This document shows, piece after piece, positions 14,201 to 25,622 of a DNA stretch of 64,000 nt. Where the stretch lies: NCBI RefSeq assembly GCF_025766255.1, contig NW_026516706.1, forward strand, positions 248,001 through 312,000, in the 5' to 3' direction. Each line of letters starts with the position of its first letter. Positions within the stretch are counted from its first letter, which is position 1. A model generated the notes under the pieces. The model was not told the origin of the DNA, ran no database searches, and saw nothing but the letters and a program-made list of their open reading frames with translations. This DNA comes from Zychaea mexicana. Taxonomy: Eukaryota > Mucoromycota > Mucoromycetes > Mucorales > Lichtheimiaceae. The position numbers and the translations under genes are program-made.

Positions 14201-14406
14201 ACTGCACAGCCTTGCCATCATTTAACGGACACAAGAAACCAAATGAAATGGTACAGTTATCAATTCTTCTTTGTGTTCAGTGACCTGGTGAGATCGAAGT
14301 TATGCTAACAGTGCTAACAATAATCGTTTTCTAGTACTGTGAAAACTGCGATATCTCTGGAGTTCATTCGACGGAGGATTGCCCCAAGCAAGACGAGATC
14401 TTCTAG
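11214..14406 (+). CDS. CLIP-170-type microtubule plus-end protein (3 exons, 991 aa)
   Basis: Predicted microtubule plus-end tracking protein of the CLIP-170/Tip1/Bik1 family. Exons: 11214-11851, 11985-14250, 14335-14406 (992 codons). The Ser/Thr/Lys-rich basic N-terminus leads to one CAP-Gly domain (about residues 165-235) with the diagnostic GKNDG, followed by RYFTCPPHKGLFI; an intron interrupts the domain right after the GKNDG segment. After a second basic Ser/Ala-rich linker comes a long coiled coil (codons at about 12600-14100). The C-terminus carries two zinc-knuckle-like CCHC motifs, YCELCEVHGHDVLNC and YCENCDISGVHSTEDC, the second encoded by the last exon, as in CLIP-170. Only one CAP-Gly is seen, as in yeast homologues; animal CLIP-170 has two. 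Start 11214 is the first Met after a CT-rich leader, and an upstream in-frame start is possible. Confidence 0.93.
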
Positions 14407-14756
14407 AAGAAAAGCACAACCATAAAACGCATACCCCGCAACTCACTGCATTCATAATTGTAAATTCATTACTACACCTTTGACATTAGGTACCGATAAT
14501 ATAGCTTGCTGCGCTTCAACCCCTTCCTTTATATATAGTGTAGTTTACTCTTCTTGATGCATAATATTTTGTCGTTGTGATTCATTTCAACCTTTGTCAT
14601 GTACATTACATTTTCTTCCACATACCAATTAACACCAAAAACTCACAGAATTAAAAAAAAAGTATTACAGAAAAGATTGACTACCGGAGGATAGTGGGGA
14701 GGGCTGTTATATTGACGGATTAGTGTAAGTTTCTGGAGCGGTAGCACATTGAGCTA
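14407..14756. other. Intergenic 3' region
   Basis: AT-rich convergent 3' flank of the CLIP-like gene; nothing else seen. Confidence 0.5.
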
Positions 14757-16110
14757 TCAGAGAAGCAAATAGAGCCATTCATCCGGATCTTCTACACCAA
14801 CGAGCTGCTTAACTGTATTTAAAAAAGCTTGCATTTGTTCACAAAAGCAGAACTGATCATCATGTATGTGCAATAATGAGTAAACGTTGGATCCTTTATT
14901 CCTCGCGGACCGATATGAAGCTTTTCCTCGATAAAAGCCGTAAAACTTGCACGCACATCATGTTGTTGAATCATATATGGCGGCAATGTCGTCTTTGCTG
15001 CTGAAGTTGCAGAGGTCAACTTGATAGTGGACATGATGTCTGCTAGCTGATGATTTATATGTGCGATCGGTATGTACATTAAAAATCGAGTGAAACGCTC
15101 AAGATGTAATTTGAAGGAACATACATAATCTTGCCTATCATGCATCAATGTAGATGCTATTAATTCGTTCCCATTCTGGACTAATGTACAGCACAGACCT
15201 TCCCTGAGTACATACACGGCATAAAAGTACGTTAATATTCCGCGTGTATCGTAGTACAGATTGGTAAATAAGGTTTTGAAATGTACACGACATTCCTAAA
15301 AAGCGCGGCGGTATCATTATATCCTTACCATTGCATGAACCAAATCCGTCATAGTGTCCACTTTCTCAAAATGATTACTGTGTACTCTGAGAATCGGAAG
15401 TTCCCTCGCAAAGCTGGTTCATAGACTGCATGCTCGAGTAGATTTTGCTCATTGGATACTTGTCGGCGTATCTGAGCAATAAGTTTTCAAAACCGCTTTA
15501 TTCGTGTTTCCGCGGGCATAAGCACTTCGTTTGGGCTTGACAATATAAGATGCTATTAAGATGCCATAGAGTCGACCGACATCGCGCATGGTTTTGGCTA
15601 TATAGCCAGTTTAGGAGCTCGACTCGACCGGTGGCTGCATATGGGATTATGGTGGTTCTGTTGAGGAAATCATTAAAAGGAGTCTGCATTTCAAAAGCAA
15701 TAAATCTACCCGTGGTAGAGAACATCCAAAGCATCATTGTGATACATCCCAACAAGTGAAGGCGCTTTAAGGTTTATTACATGTTGGGATGTAAGCGTCC
15801 ATTGGCCTCTCCAGTCATAGTAGAAACGGACAGTGCCGACTCTCAATGCACGTATTGCAAGTATCACCACATCACCTGAACCCGCTTTCAATGCTATAAA
15901 TGGCTCCTGTTGGGAAAGCTAGGGCTGAACCCTATGCAACCTTTAAAATGCCCATTCACATTTTGTTCGTGGCGTTGTGACATCTGGATCTCGATAACAC
16001 ATTCTACTAGGATTGTGTGCTCGCCGAGACCCACAATAATACCCAGGATCTCGCGATTTTTGCTCTCTGGGATCCGTATTGGATCCGATAATGCTTTGTG
16101 ATGCTACGTT
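14757..16110 (-). CDS. Unidentified multi-exon protein (partial model)
   Basis: Protein-like stretches occur in order on the minus strand, linked by plausible GT-AG junctions. They read ILGIIVGLGEHTILVECVIE (about 16.03 kb), then, after a short intron, GSGDVVILAIRALRVGTVRF and YYDWRGQWTLTSQHVINL (about 15.72-15.90 kb). Next come TTIIPYAATGRVELLNWLYS (about 15.6 kb), VHSNHFEKVDTMTDLVHAM (about 15.35 kb) and a long frame (14.9-15.3 kb) with LTYFYAVYVLREGLCCTLVQ. The likely C-terminus is LVGVEDPDEWLYLLL with stop at 14757. I do not recognise the family. One required intron would be only about 33 nt, so the model may be wrong in places or the gene may be decaying. More 5' exons may lie up to about 16.9 kb. 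Confidence refers to some gene existing here. Confidence 0.45.
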
Positions 16111-18321
16111 CTGGGCAGTCGACGCATGTTATAAACTACCTATAAGATTGTCACCAGATACTGGATCAAGGTCTTTAGCACGGAACCATTTTACGTGACC
16201 TGAGGTACACGGTGGACGTAGTCTGCGGTGGTCATGGCATGGACGATCATGTCTACTGACGAACTGTAGTACATGCATAACGCGACGACACTGATCGCAT
16301 ACACACGCAAACTATGTTCGTATAAAGCTATTAGATGCAAAAGGTTATACTTTGGCATTCGTTTGGGTGACCGGAAATGTGTTTAATTGTTATCTTCCTG
16401 GTATTGCTTGCCAAAAAAAACACTTCAAATTCTTGTGTATGTTGAGCGTATCATATTAACTATTCAGGCATTGCAGCAAATACTGACGCATGTTGGGTAT
16501 ATCGTTCTTTCCTTGACAATGTTGTCATTTAAGTTGAATTGGATGAGCAAGCTTTCCAAAAAAATTGGATACTATACTAACCATTGAGTCACCGAAAAGC
16601 GGCACCTTTCTTACGGTATCGACATCGAATGTACATTAGTAAAAATGTTCCAATAGATATCATAGGAGGACACCGAGGATGGCACAGACATCAGGTTGAA
16701 TACCAGTTGCAATGGATTAATCCTTTCGCCTGGCTCGCCAGAAAAGTGCCTTTTAAAGTCATCAATATTGACCATCATCATCCTTTGCTTTATGCTATAC
16801 ATTTGTGTGTACTACAGTACTACGACATTAGGGCATATATGATTAAGTAAGATATCTATAAGTGATTGCGCTTACATGCCCAGGCAGCTCCATGCGGCAC
16901 TAAGTAATGCTTCAAGAACTCCATATTAATACAGTCTTATGGAGAGCAATCATAATAAACAGTCGTTGTTTCTTCTATAATTATATTTGTACATTGTCAA
17001 AGTTTCATTTACTGTACTGACGTGAGTCAGCAGGAAGCAAAGGTAGTCTAGGAACGAGGAGCTCAGGAAGAGCGCAACACAGATCTTTCTTCTTTGGATA
17101 GTGACAAGTGATGCGTGTGTCAAACCTCGAACGTTCCAACAGCTTTCCCTTGAAACGAAAACTCCGTAGAGTGAAAGCGCATTGTTACGCAACGATTTGG
17201 CCAATTTACTTGGTACTCAAAGTGCACAAAGGAATGGCGGGTGAACAAGGTGATCAATGGAGCAACGAGTTACGCGCAAAAGGGTCAAAAGATGTACAGT
17301 AGGAAGTCATCGTTTATGGTGTTATTCTTCTGATCGTCCCAATGGATCTTGAAAGCTGCTAAAAAAAACGTAGAACCCGCACAAAAACAAACGAACCGAT
17401 TAACTTTATCAGCAGCAATGAAAATCAATGAAGGGTGAGTCAGTTTCACTAGCGGCAGCGTATACTTACCATGAGCGGTCAGCTTATCTGCGGCAGCACA
17501 CTTGGATAGAGTATGAATTCGGAATGGATGGAGGGAGGTTACACGGCGTAGTTCAGAGAACTGTTGGCGGATGGCGAAAATTATAAAGCAACAGTAGACA
17601 AGCACGCTTCACAGTAAAAGATAACGATCTTTTTTTATATACTGCAGCGTTGGAGTCAAGTGTGTGTTGTATCTATTCCCGCACACAGCACATGCAATCA
17701 AAAGATACTAATCAAATGGAATAGTCTGTGGACTACGCTCTATACTCATGCTGTTTACCTTGTTGGGTGAAGAATAGAAACTGGCTGCTGGGAGGATCGT
17801 GTTCTTAATGTTTACTAATGCTGGATCAGGAACAACTGATGCCGTAGAATCTGTTAAGTTGTTTACCTTGTCAATCACTCCTGTATTGCCATTTGATTGC
17901 TCACAGAAAAGCATTTCTTCCGTGAATCTACATGCTCATTCACATTCGTGTCTTTGTTTTCGCTTGACACGGTGCCGTGCACGGACCCCCTCACAACCAA
18001 GCGGCGACAGCATCGGAGGTACAGCAGCCCATGGTGAGAGACACGTACCACTACCGCCGAAGCACGCTTGTCTACTTGACCATCAGGTACCACTCCTCCT
18101 TTCATTTCCTTTGGTGCTGTATCTTTTGTTATGCCATAGTAGGCAACCCACAAGTTGATACGCAACCCGTTATCTGGGCCAATGAGAATTCACGGGGATT
18201 TGAAGTCCCGAACGAGAAAAATGTCTATATAAAGCGAGCAATTTCGCCTTTCTTTTTTCTCTTCTCTTCAGTTCGTTTTGGTACAGCATTGGTCTGTAGT
18301 ACAGATGCACTGTTTGGTGCC
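16111..18321. other. Gene-poor stretch with weak coding fragments
   Basis: Fragments on the minus strand look protein-like but I could not join them: a frame near 16.14-16.31 kb with a CDQCRRV start and several His/Cys, and one near 16.6-16.8 kb with DDFKRHFSGEPGERINPLQL. Another at 17605 downward could form a two-exon small gene through a good GTAAGT donor at about 17.47 kb. These may be distal exons of the 14.76-16.1 kb gene or relics. No RNA gene seen. Confidence 0.3.
18225..18233 (+). promoter_or_regulatory. TATA box of the 60-aa membrane-anchored peptide gene
   Basis: TATATAAA about 90 nt before the ATG at 18322, followed by a pyrimidine-rich tract (TTTCTTTTTTCTCTTCTCTTC) typical of fungal transcription starts. 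It supports the small reading frame downstream being a real gene. Confidence 0.6.
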
Positions 18322-18504
18322 ATGATCAGGTCATTGCTTGTGCTGGCTATTGTCATAATTCTTTTGATGATCGGCAGATTCAGTGGTCCGCGCCCTGAAG
18401 AAAATTTGCAATATATACCAGTGGGAATGTGGTCATATACTCCGGCAGCCGATCGTGAACCTTCGGGTGCATGTGATGCCAACGGTATATGTTGGGATAA
18501 TTGA
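18322..18504 (+). CDS. Tiny membrane-anchored or secreted protein (60 aa, single exon)
   Basis: Starts MIRSLLVLAIVIILLMIG, a strong signal peptide or anchor. A short polar, Pro/Tyr-containing tail follows and ends with two Cys six residues apart (CDANGIC). The longer frame open upstream overlaps the TATA box and pyrimidine leader, so I chose this Met; a competing upstream ATG at 18304 opens only six codons. No homologue comes to mind. The clear promoter and codon-like composition argue it is expressed. It could be a cell-surface peptide, a small secreted effector-like protein, or a spurious frame. Confidence 0.5.
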   Translation: MIRSLLVLAIVIILLMIGRFSGPRPEENLQYIPVGMWSYTPAADREPSGACDANGICWDN

Positions 18505-19626
18505 AACGAACTTTTTTTTTATTATTTATTACACACAAATAAGAAAATGATAAACAAAATAAAAATATATTTTTCTTTTTCGCACTTTCCGCATAAACGT
18601 TTTACCGTTTTTGCCTCGCCTTTTTTTTATGTGCACGACAAGTTCCTTTTTCTTTTTTCGCGAACAAAAAGCTAATTACTCCCCCCTCCATCCATTCACA
18701 GCTCCGTGCTAAACAAAGCGGGGAACAGTGACAGTGGCTCTGTATCGTAGCCGAAAGTAACACGATCACAATGCTTTGGCACTCTTTTTCACTTTCTGTG
18801 TTCGCCTAAATTGCCAAAGCAATTGTCAAGAAAAAAATTGTTATCGAGGATATGGTCGGTTATTTTATAAGAGGCAACGCCAGAGCATACGCCAGCAGAC
18901 CTGTATAATTGTCAGATCTGTAAAAAATTGGAATGTTTTTTTTTTCAGCTGTTCGTCTCACTCACTCTTCCTGCACGTAGCTTATCACAACACAATTTTC
19001 TTATCATTTTGGGTTTCACCTGGATCGAAAAGCTTGCACTGATCTTTCCGATGTGCCTGCTTTTAAAGCGTGATTCTTGTAACAGCTCTTTCCCTCCCCT
19101 TACACCTTCACTTCTCTCTTCCTTTTCTTATTTAACTTTACTTCGTTACATATTTTCAAGGTATGCGTTACCTATTTGAAAGTGATGATCGCTCACCAAA
19201 GATATCAGGGGGACCTGTTGAAGATATGATATATTTGCTCTACCAAAACATGCACGCACCCACACACACAGGGATGCTGTGTTTTCCAGGCCAAGCGATT
19301 CGTTACTTATATATGACTTTTGCGGCTCGCAAACAATAAACGCGAGTATTGATTGAAGCCGATGGTTTTAGAAAGAGCCTGTTCTAATGTGTATCTGCGT
19401 ATCGCTATGATAGCATAGATTTAATGAAGTTACTGGTGGTTACAATAGATCAATCTTCAGGGTCCCCCTTTTCCAAATAAAATTCAGGTGAGCTACCTGG
19501 TTCGACTTGCTTTTCCTTTGTCGGACATATTATTTCACGAGTCCGGATTATGTTATACAGGCTTTGTTCGATTAAAAGCCTCGTGCCAAATTTCTTTTCG
19601 CGCGTCCCCTTTCACATACACGTAAT
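18505..19626. other. AT/T-rich intergenic stretch
   Basis: Many poly-T and poly-A runs, a short CA repeat near 19.26 kb, and no gene that I can support on either strand. Confidence 0.5.
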
Positions 19627-21420
19627 ATGACTGATTTGATCTCGATTTTGCCTCCCGAATCATTCAGTACATCTTCTCGTTTATCGGACAGCGGGCTGTG
19701 TCGAATGTGTGAAAGTATGTCGCCGCTGGTTATACGCGATCCCCACTTACCAGACAGCCCTGTGGACACTGGTGGGAATCTCGCCTGATGCATGGAACAA
19801 AAGGAGCGACGCGATGCTTCAATGTTTGGGACAACAAGTCGAATCAGTATACATCAAATCTCAAGCCACGTATAAAGTACTGGAACGACTTGCTTGGCGA
19901 AGATACAGCATTCGCTTCCTTGGTGAAGTAAAACGATACTCTTTTTTTTGCGTTAAGAGGATCGCGTATTCGGTAGTACTTACTACTGCTTATGCGCAAA
20001 AGATATACTAAAGCTTTTTCTTTGTTTTCAATAAAAAAAAATAAGACATCAGCAACCATGTGCATAGCAAACAATTACAACCTATTTTCGACAGTAGCAC
20101 GTTACTGCCAGGATTCATCAGATATTTCTCGCATACGCTAACTGCTCTGACGATTTCATTTCACACTTGCGATATCTCGCTGCCAATGCTACTGGACTTC
20201 TTGCCGTCATTAACGCATGTTTGATGGCCGCACTAACTTATCAGACGCTACTCTTGAACAAGTTGATGGCAGAAGCAGACACAAAAGGCCACCGATACAC
20301 AACATTATCTTCTTAAGACTGGACGGTGTTCTCAGTTATAAATACCGGATCCGTCCCTTATTGCAGCGTTGCTCCCACATCAAGTACTTGATATTATCGC
20401 CTTACTCACGATTCAACAACGTATCTCCAACCAACATCTATACAGCTTATGAGCTGTGCCCTCTATTACGCTACATTATGTGGGAATGCAGCGAACCAGT
20501 CATAGCAGACAGATGGATTTCACTATCAAGAAGCACGAGTGCTTATATTAAGTAACTGAAAGGAAAGCATCGAATGATGGCGAGGAAGGCAGTATGGCTT
20601 ATGAACTGCTATTCAACGGCAAGGGACACGAGAGGATCATGCCGATAGTAGTAAAATCGCAGCCGATACTAGAACATTTACGTATAGTCGCCTGTGGTCT
20701 TTCTGATATTCATTGCTGGGATGTCTTGGCACGCAACCAATTCACACAGCTGACAAGTTTGGGGTTGACGGACATCACTGGTATGTCAAGCGAAGATTGG
20801 TCCCAGATTTTGCTCATGCAGCAACAAAATGAGATCTTGGAAGTTGGAAATCGCGCTGGAATAACGCAGTATCTGAACAGCATTATCGCAACCATCGGTA
20901 CGCTGCAACGGCTCCGTATACTTTCCTTGCGAAATTTCCTTCACATGTTCAGCGAGAATCCTCTTTGCGATCTTACTCCGCTTCGACGTTTGCAACAGCT
21001 TGAAAAAATGCGTCTCACGAACATACCCATCGACAACCAAGGTCTAATGCAGTTGTGCGAACCATCACAGCACCCACTAGTCAGGAGATTAAGCTTGAAC
21101 CCGCACATCACCGTACAGTAATAGTGTCGACGACTTTCTCACAGAGGCAGGATGGATTGTGTGGGCACAACGACTTGAGGAAACCAAAATACTGAATCTG
21201 GAACTGACAGCCGTGAAAGGTGTTACTGGTGCTGTCCTTGAGCATTTTGAACAAGTCGAAAGCTCGGTGCTATTGCGTGTTTCACGGATCTATAGTCTCA
21301 CCAATGCAGGCATCAATGCTTTTCGTATCATTGAAGGATCTAGTAAAAAGATTGAAGTCGTGGGGTGTTCAGGATTATCTCGGACAGATGATCTTCGTAT
21401 GCCATACAACATATTTTTAA
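19627..21420 (+). pseudogene. Decayed F-box / leucine-rich-repeat gene (relic 1)
   Basis: F-box/LRR proteins are substrate adaptors of SCF ubiquitin ligases. The start MTDLISILPPE matches an F-box opening. The continuation IIQYIFSFIGQRAVSNV is in a different frame, and KVCRRWLYAIPTYQTALW in a third, so two one-base shifts fall inside the F-box (near 19659 and 19709). Downstream, LRR-like sequence keeps changing frame: LTALTISFHTCDISLPMLLD ends at a stop near 20217, IIFLRLDGVLSYKYR to about 20555, LRIVACGLSDIHCW to 21121, and ILNLELTAVKGVTG to about 21420. At least four frame breaks and several stops cannot be explained by introns. I infer a pseudogene; sequencing or assembly errors are the alternative. 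Confidence 0.7.
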
Positions 21421-22277
21421 TAATTGAGTACCATTGCGGTGATATTTGCAGTCTGGCTTGTACTTTTATTTATAATGAGCTGATAAACAATATTGGCAGC
21501 ATGTTTAATTAATCAGTTTTCCAGGTTGGATTGTTGTGATATCTGTATAGTCAAGCATCGATTTGAAATGTTTACATATACACTTACTAGATCCAGGATT
21601 GATGGAAAGGCAGCACGATGTGGATCTGGTCGGCAGCGAGTCTGGTGCCCTTTCAAACCTGAGCGAAAGCACAGACTAATTTTTTTTGGTTACCCTATGC
21701 TTTCCTTATATATCAGAAATGCTTGTGTACCTCTTTTCGTCACAAAAGGGATCACCTCGCACTCTATATGATATAGTCTCTGTGACAGAAGAGAGAAAAA
21801 AAAATGAAGTGAGAATATTCTTTCTTCCGTTGTTGAATAGAAAGACCATCGTCGCCTCCTCCCCTCTCCCTTTATGACCAAAAAAAAGCAGTCTGTATGC
21901 TGTATGTACAGTATAATGCACATCTCGATATGAATACCTGCAAAGGGGAGTGACAGTTAGTACATATATCGAGAAATCTCAGTAGTAGTAGGACTACTGT
22001 ACATAAATATTGTATACACTTATTTGCATAAAAATAGTGCTTACGTATCAACGTCTCGAACAGAAAAGTAAAAGACCATGGTAATCGGAACCAGTATCAC
22101 CGACGTACCGATCCCCTCCCGTGTTTGACTATTTAAGCGTCATGATTGTAGCAAGCGATAACGCGATGGTACCCTTGAGCGTTTAAAAATCTGCATGAAT
22201 GTTGGTAACTTCCATTTAAAGCGTTCCTAGTATCTGTTGTGCTCGTTCTTGTTCTTGCTTCTGTTGTTGTAAACCGA
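21421..22277. other. Intergenic, upstream of small membrane-protein gene
   Basis: No coding potential. A possible TATA-like CTATTTAAG at 22129-22137 and a CCCCT stress-element-like motif near 22112 lie upstream of the next gene. Confidence 0.4.
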
Positions 22278-22549
22278 ATGGGGTTGTACGTTCGTAAGTG
22301 GTTTGTACACTTGATTCGTCGCTGTGATTATCACATTGGACGCTGGCTTCATTTTATTTTGTTTCCAAAGACTGCATTGCGATGCTCCTCGGGTTGCTTT
22401 TATCTTTTTTGATTATTATTTGTGCTCGTAAAGATCTCGAGAATGGTGTTATCCTGGTTCCACTGTTGTTGCTCCTAATTATCAACCCCGGATATGTCGG
22501 CTACATACCCGATGGGATTGAGGCTGTAGATTATGTGATTTTTGAATAA
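22278..22549 (+). CDS. Tiny two-helix membrane protein (2 exons, 64 aa), weakly Pmp3-like
   Basis: Exon 1 is 16 nt (22278-22293), a consensus GTAAGT intron follows, and exon 2 is 22371-22549; together they make 65 codons with stop. The protein has a first hydrophobic segment (LLGLLLSFLIIIC) and a second (ILVPLLLLLII), then NPGYVGYIPDGIEAVDYVIF. The arrangement of two helices ending in a GYIP-x-GI-x-A-x-x-YVI-like motif resembles the Pmp3/Sna/RCI2 proteolipid family, which affects membrane potential and stress tolerance. It lacks the usual PPxGV segment and is longer at the N-terminus. Removing the intron is what links the start to the hydrophobic part, which favours a real gene. Function is inference only. 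Confidence 0.55.
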
Positions 22550-23412
22550 AAAAATAATACAGGATTAACATGGGGCCGTGAGGCTGATCATTCCATTGAG
22601 AATAAAAAAACCATTTTTTCATGTAGCACAACATCAGCTGCAGCGTTGGTCAGTGTGGGCACGGGCCACACAAATGTGTTCACAATCCCGGATCGCCCTA
22701 AGCTCGGTTATTGATGGTGTAAATTGCCTTCTTCTCCGTGATGCAATCTTTTAGAAGTACCGAAACCCTCTTTCTATGTATCATCACAGTAATGGTACCT
22801 TTTAAAAATCAGCCCATTTTGCAGCTGGTGGTTATGGCCTTACTCATAAGATGTAGATAGTGTATTTGGAGCAACCGAAATGATGACAGTGGACACTCAT
22901 TCGATTTGAAAAGGAGAAACCTCGGACCCGCAACAAAATCAAAGCGGTAAACTTTGATAATGAGGTAAAGAAATACTGTTGCTATAGAGAGCCCAGACAA
23001 GTCATGTGAACGACTTGCGTCCGGGGCGGGATTGTTTTCCCAAGTTTTCCTTGACAATACAGTAGCTCGTATTTTGCGATATATCCAAATGATACTTTTA
23101 CGCTTGGCAGTGCTATTCTTCGTATATGATAAACGTTCATCAGACTCATCCATGCTTGGTTGTCAAGTGTCAATATCGTATTCAGCTTAGCCGTCTTATG
23201 GCGTGTTCTCTGAAGGACTGATGAGTACATACTACATGCAGTGTATGTATGTACAAGTATGTACAATGTATGTAGGCCCTGAGGATGTAGGGCGGTGTGA
23301 TCGGGCCAGTTAGATCTTGCCAAGAACGTGAGACTTGATACGTAATTGTGAGAGGAAGTAATTGGAGTTTGTGTCCGTCAAATGCACATAATTTTCGTTG
23401 CCTAAATGGTTC

Positions 23413-23428
23413 ATATATATATATATAT
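23413..23428. repeat. (AT)n microsatellite
   Basis: About eight perfect AT units in intergenic DNA. Confidence 0.9.
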
Positions 23429-25522
23429 AATTTTTGTCATTGAGTAGTTGGAAGGAGGAAGATCATAGGTCAAAATTCATCGTGCATTAATAAATTACAA
23501 CACTTACCTTATTTTAAACGCGATATATTTTGGCTATACATACATGCTTATCATTTAATGGTTCTTAAGATGTTCTATTTACTTGTCAACAATGGTTATG
23601 ACGCTATAGGGATGCCTTTCATCTGTGGGTACTTCTGCATGCATAGTAGTCAGAAGTAGAATGTCAATTTCAGATTTTTTTTGCTACTGCTGGTGTACAA
23701 CATGTCGTATGTAGTCAAGAAGCTAATCAATGATACTTGTGGTGGTAGCAGCATCCTCCCTCTTATGTATGTGTGAATATGTATGCAGCAGCGGTCAATG
23801 AGAAAGGCAAATCAAATAGGGATCTTTCTATCCGCGCTTTTTCACAGATGCAGGTCTTGCACACTATACAGCATGTAACCTTTTATTGAAATAGCACGTA
23901 CAAATTTACACGATGACGACTACTCATGATAACTGGTTGATAATACTATACTACTTATAAGCCATCGAACTCCTTTTTATCGTCATTATCAGATCTGCAA
24001 CTTTGACGTTACTTTTTTTTGGTGGGAAAATAATAAATGTGGGCCAATCGCAAAGTGGAAAGGTATGCAAGCGACTGCACCAAATGGTGTAACCGGTGAC
24101 TTGCTTTCTCCTCGTGTATATCGAATGAGAAATGCACGAGTGATGGATTTGATCTAATCCCGAAAGCGAGGGGACGGCGCTGTAGGAAGAAATGGGGCCA
24201 ATGCACAATCGTTTGTATCTCTACATACTACTAAGCTGTGAAAAAAGCTTATATTACACTACCCTTGTCGCTATTGGTGCGACCTGCTAGTATAAAAAAA
24301 GAAGCATCAGGCGGGCAACTGTGTATGTGTAATGCAAACAAACAAAAAGCAATCGCAAAACATTGCAGTGTTATGATACTGCTCTCATTGAGAGAAGAGA
24401 GCAACAGCTAGGGAGGGCGCATCTTCTTTTTATCCTCTCACTCCACTCACTAACAGTTTTATTTGCCCACGGTCACTATTGGTATCAACCAGCCTCTCAC
24501 CGATTACTATGCGTACTACTGCTACCGAACCGATCAACAAGAAAGAGCCTCGATGACAATGGCTTACCCTCTGCTATGCGAAAGGAGACCGATCGTTTTT
24601 GTGTGTGTGCTAGGGTGTGTTGATCTTTATTACAGGAAGGAAAAACGCCAGACAGCATATTTCGCCGTCATCATGATAACACGTATGCATTAAAAACCTT
24701 TTTTTTTCACTCGGCCAATAGATCTTTTTGGGAAGAAAACCATTGCACATTGTGTGCCGTGTTACTTGCAAGAGATAATGCGATGTAATGCAGCTACCAT
24801 TGGTCACCGCGCCAAAATCATCTTATATACAATAAAGTATGTGTATTGAGATCCCCCCCCCTTCAGCGGCCAGAACCATCGCTGTCTCAAGAAATGGTAG
24901 CAAAACGAGATAGAAAGGCACACCGACAGTTGCTCACATCAGACGAAGGAACGAGACCTTAATCAAAAGCACATAGAGCGTACGAAGAGGTATGCTCTGT
25001 ATGCGTGGTGTATGTCAAAATTGTTTTGACAACAAACCGGTCAGCCGCTACGTCCCATATGTAGTCTGCCCGCTGTTGTTTTTGTTTGTCGGCGCTATTC
25101 AGTAGTAAACGATAAACGTTTAGTGGTATGCTCATCAGCGTGCTATCTGATGCTGCTGTGTGTATGCTATCACAGCTATTTGAAAGCTAATAAGCGCCGG
25201 TATCGGCAGCAGCCACTGGATAATGATCTGGTACCACCTTGGGGCGCCGCTATGACCAGTCGCTGATGATAAATTAAGGAGCTGGTGACCGGGATGAAAC
25301 CTGTGGTTGTAAGAAAAATACGGGTAGGGATGCAGATTTTTTATGTAAAGCGGATATGACGGAAGAGTGGACCCGACAGCAGGTCGCACAAGTCTAACAA
25401 ACCCCCCTTTCCGACTCTCTCATCCATACGATGTAGATTGCACGAGCAGCCCGTGTCCTCTGTAGTAGTGCTGTACACATTATACAGAACAGAAGCTCGT
25501 GATTGCTTCCAGGCATGAAATA

Positions 25523-25530
25523 CTATAAAT
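25523..25530 (+). promoter_or_regulatory. TATA box of the Pro/Ala-rich protein gene
   Basis: CTATAAAT about 95 nt before the ATG at 25623, followed by a TC microsatellite and pyrimidine leader. Confidence 0.5.
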
Positions 25531-25560
25531 TAGAATTTCTTCTTCCCTTCCATTCTTCCC

Positions 25561-25575
25561 TCTCTCTCTCTCTCT
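25561..25575 (+). repeat. (TC)n tract in 5' leader
   Basis: TC dinucleotide run within the pyrimidine-rich leader 5' of the ATG at 25623; possibly a transcription-start or promoter element. Confidence 0.7.
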
Positions 25576-25622
25576 TTATTTCTTTAACCTGATTTAACCC
25601 CTTCGTTATCGCCAACAACAGC

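Larger units (their letters stand above)
22550..25622. other. Three-kilobase gene-poor region
   Basis: No gene that I can support; short frames on both strands lack domains. It holds an (AT)n run at 23413-23428, an inverted repeat GTACATAC/GTATGTAC at 23225-23254 surrounded by further GTATGTA repeats, and a C-run near 24851. The final 150 nt look like the promoter and leader of the next gene: TATAAATT near 25525, then CT-rich sequence. Confidence 0.5.

Noticed and set aside
17977..18504. 175-codon open frame including the 60-aa peptide
   Set aside because: The 5' two thirds cover the TATA box and pyrimidine leader; only the part from 18322 looks like a protein.
23218..23262. CTGATGAG hammerhead-ribozyme-like core followed by an 8-bp stem
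   Set aside because: The conserved GAAA after stem II is absent (AAGT instead), so the catalytic core is incomplete.
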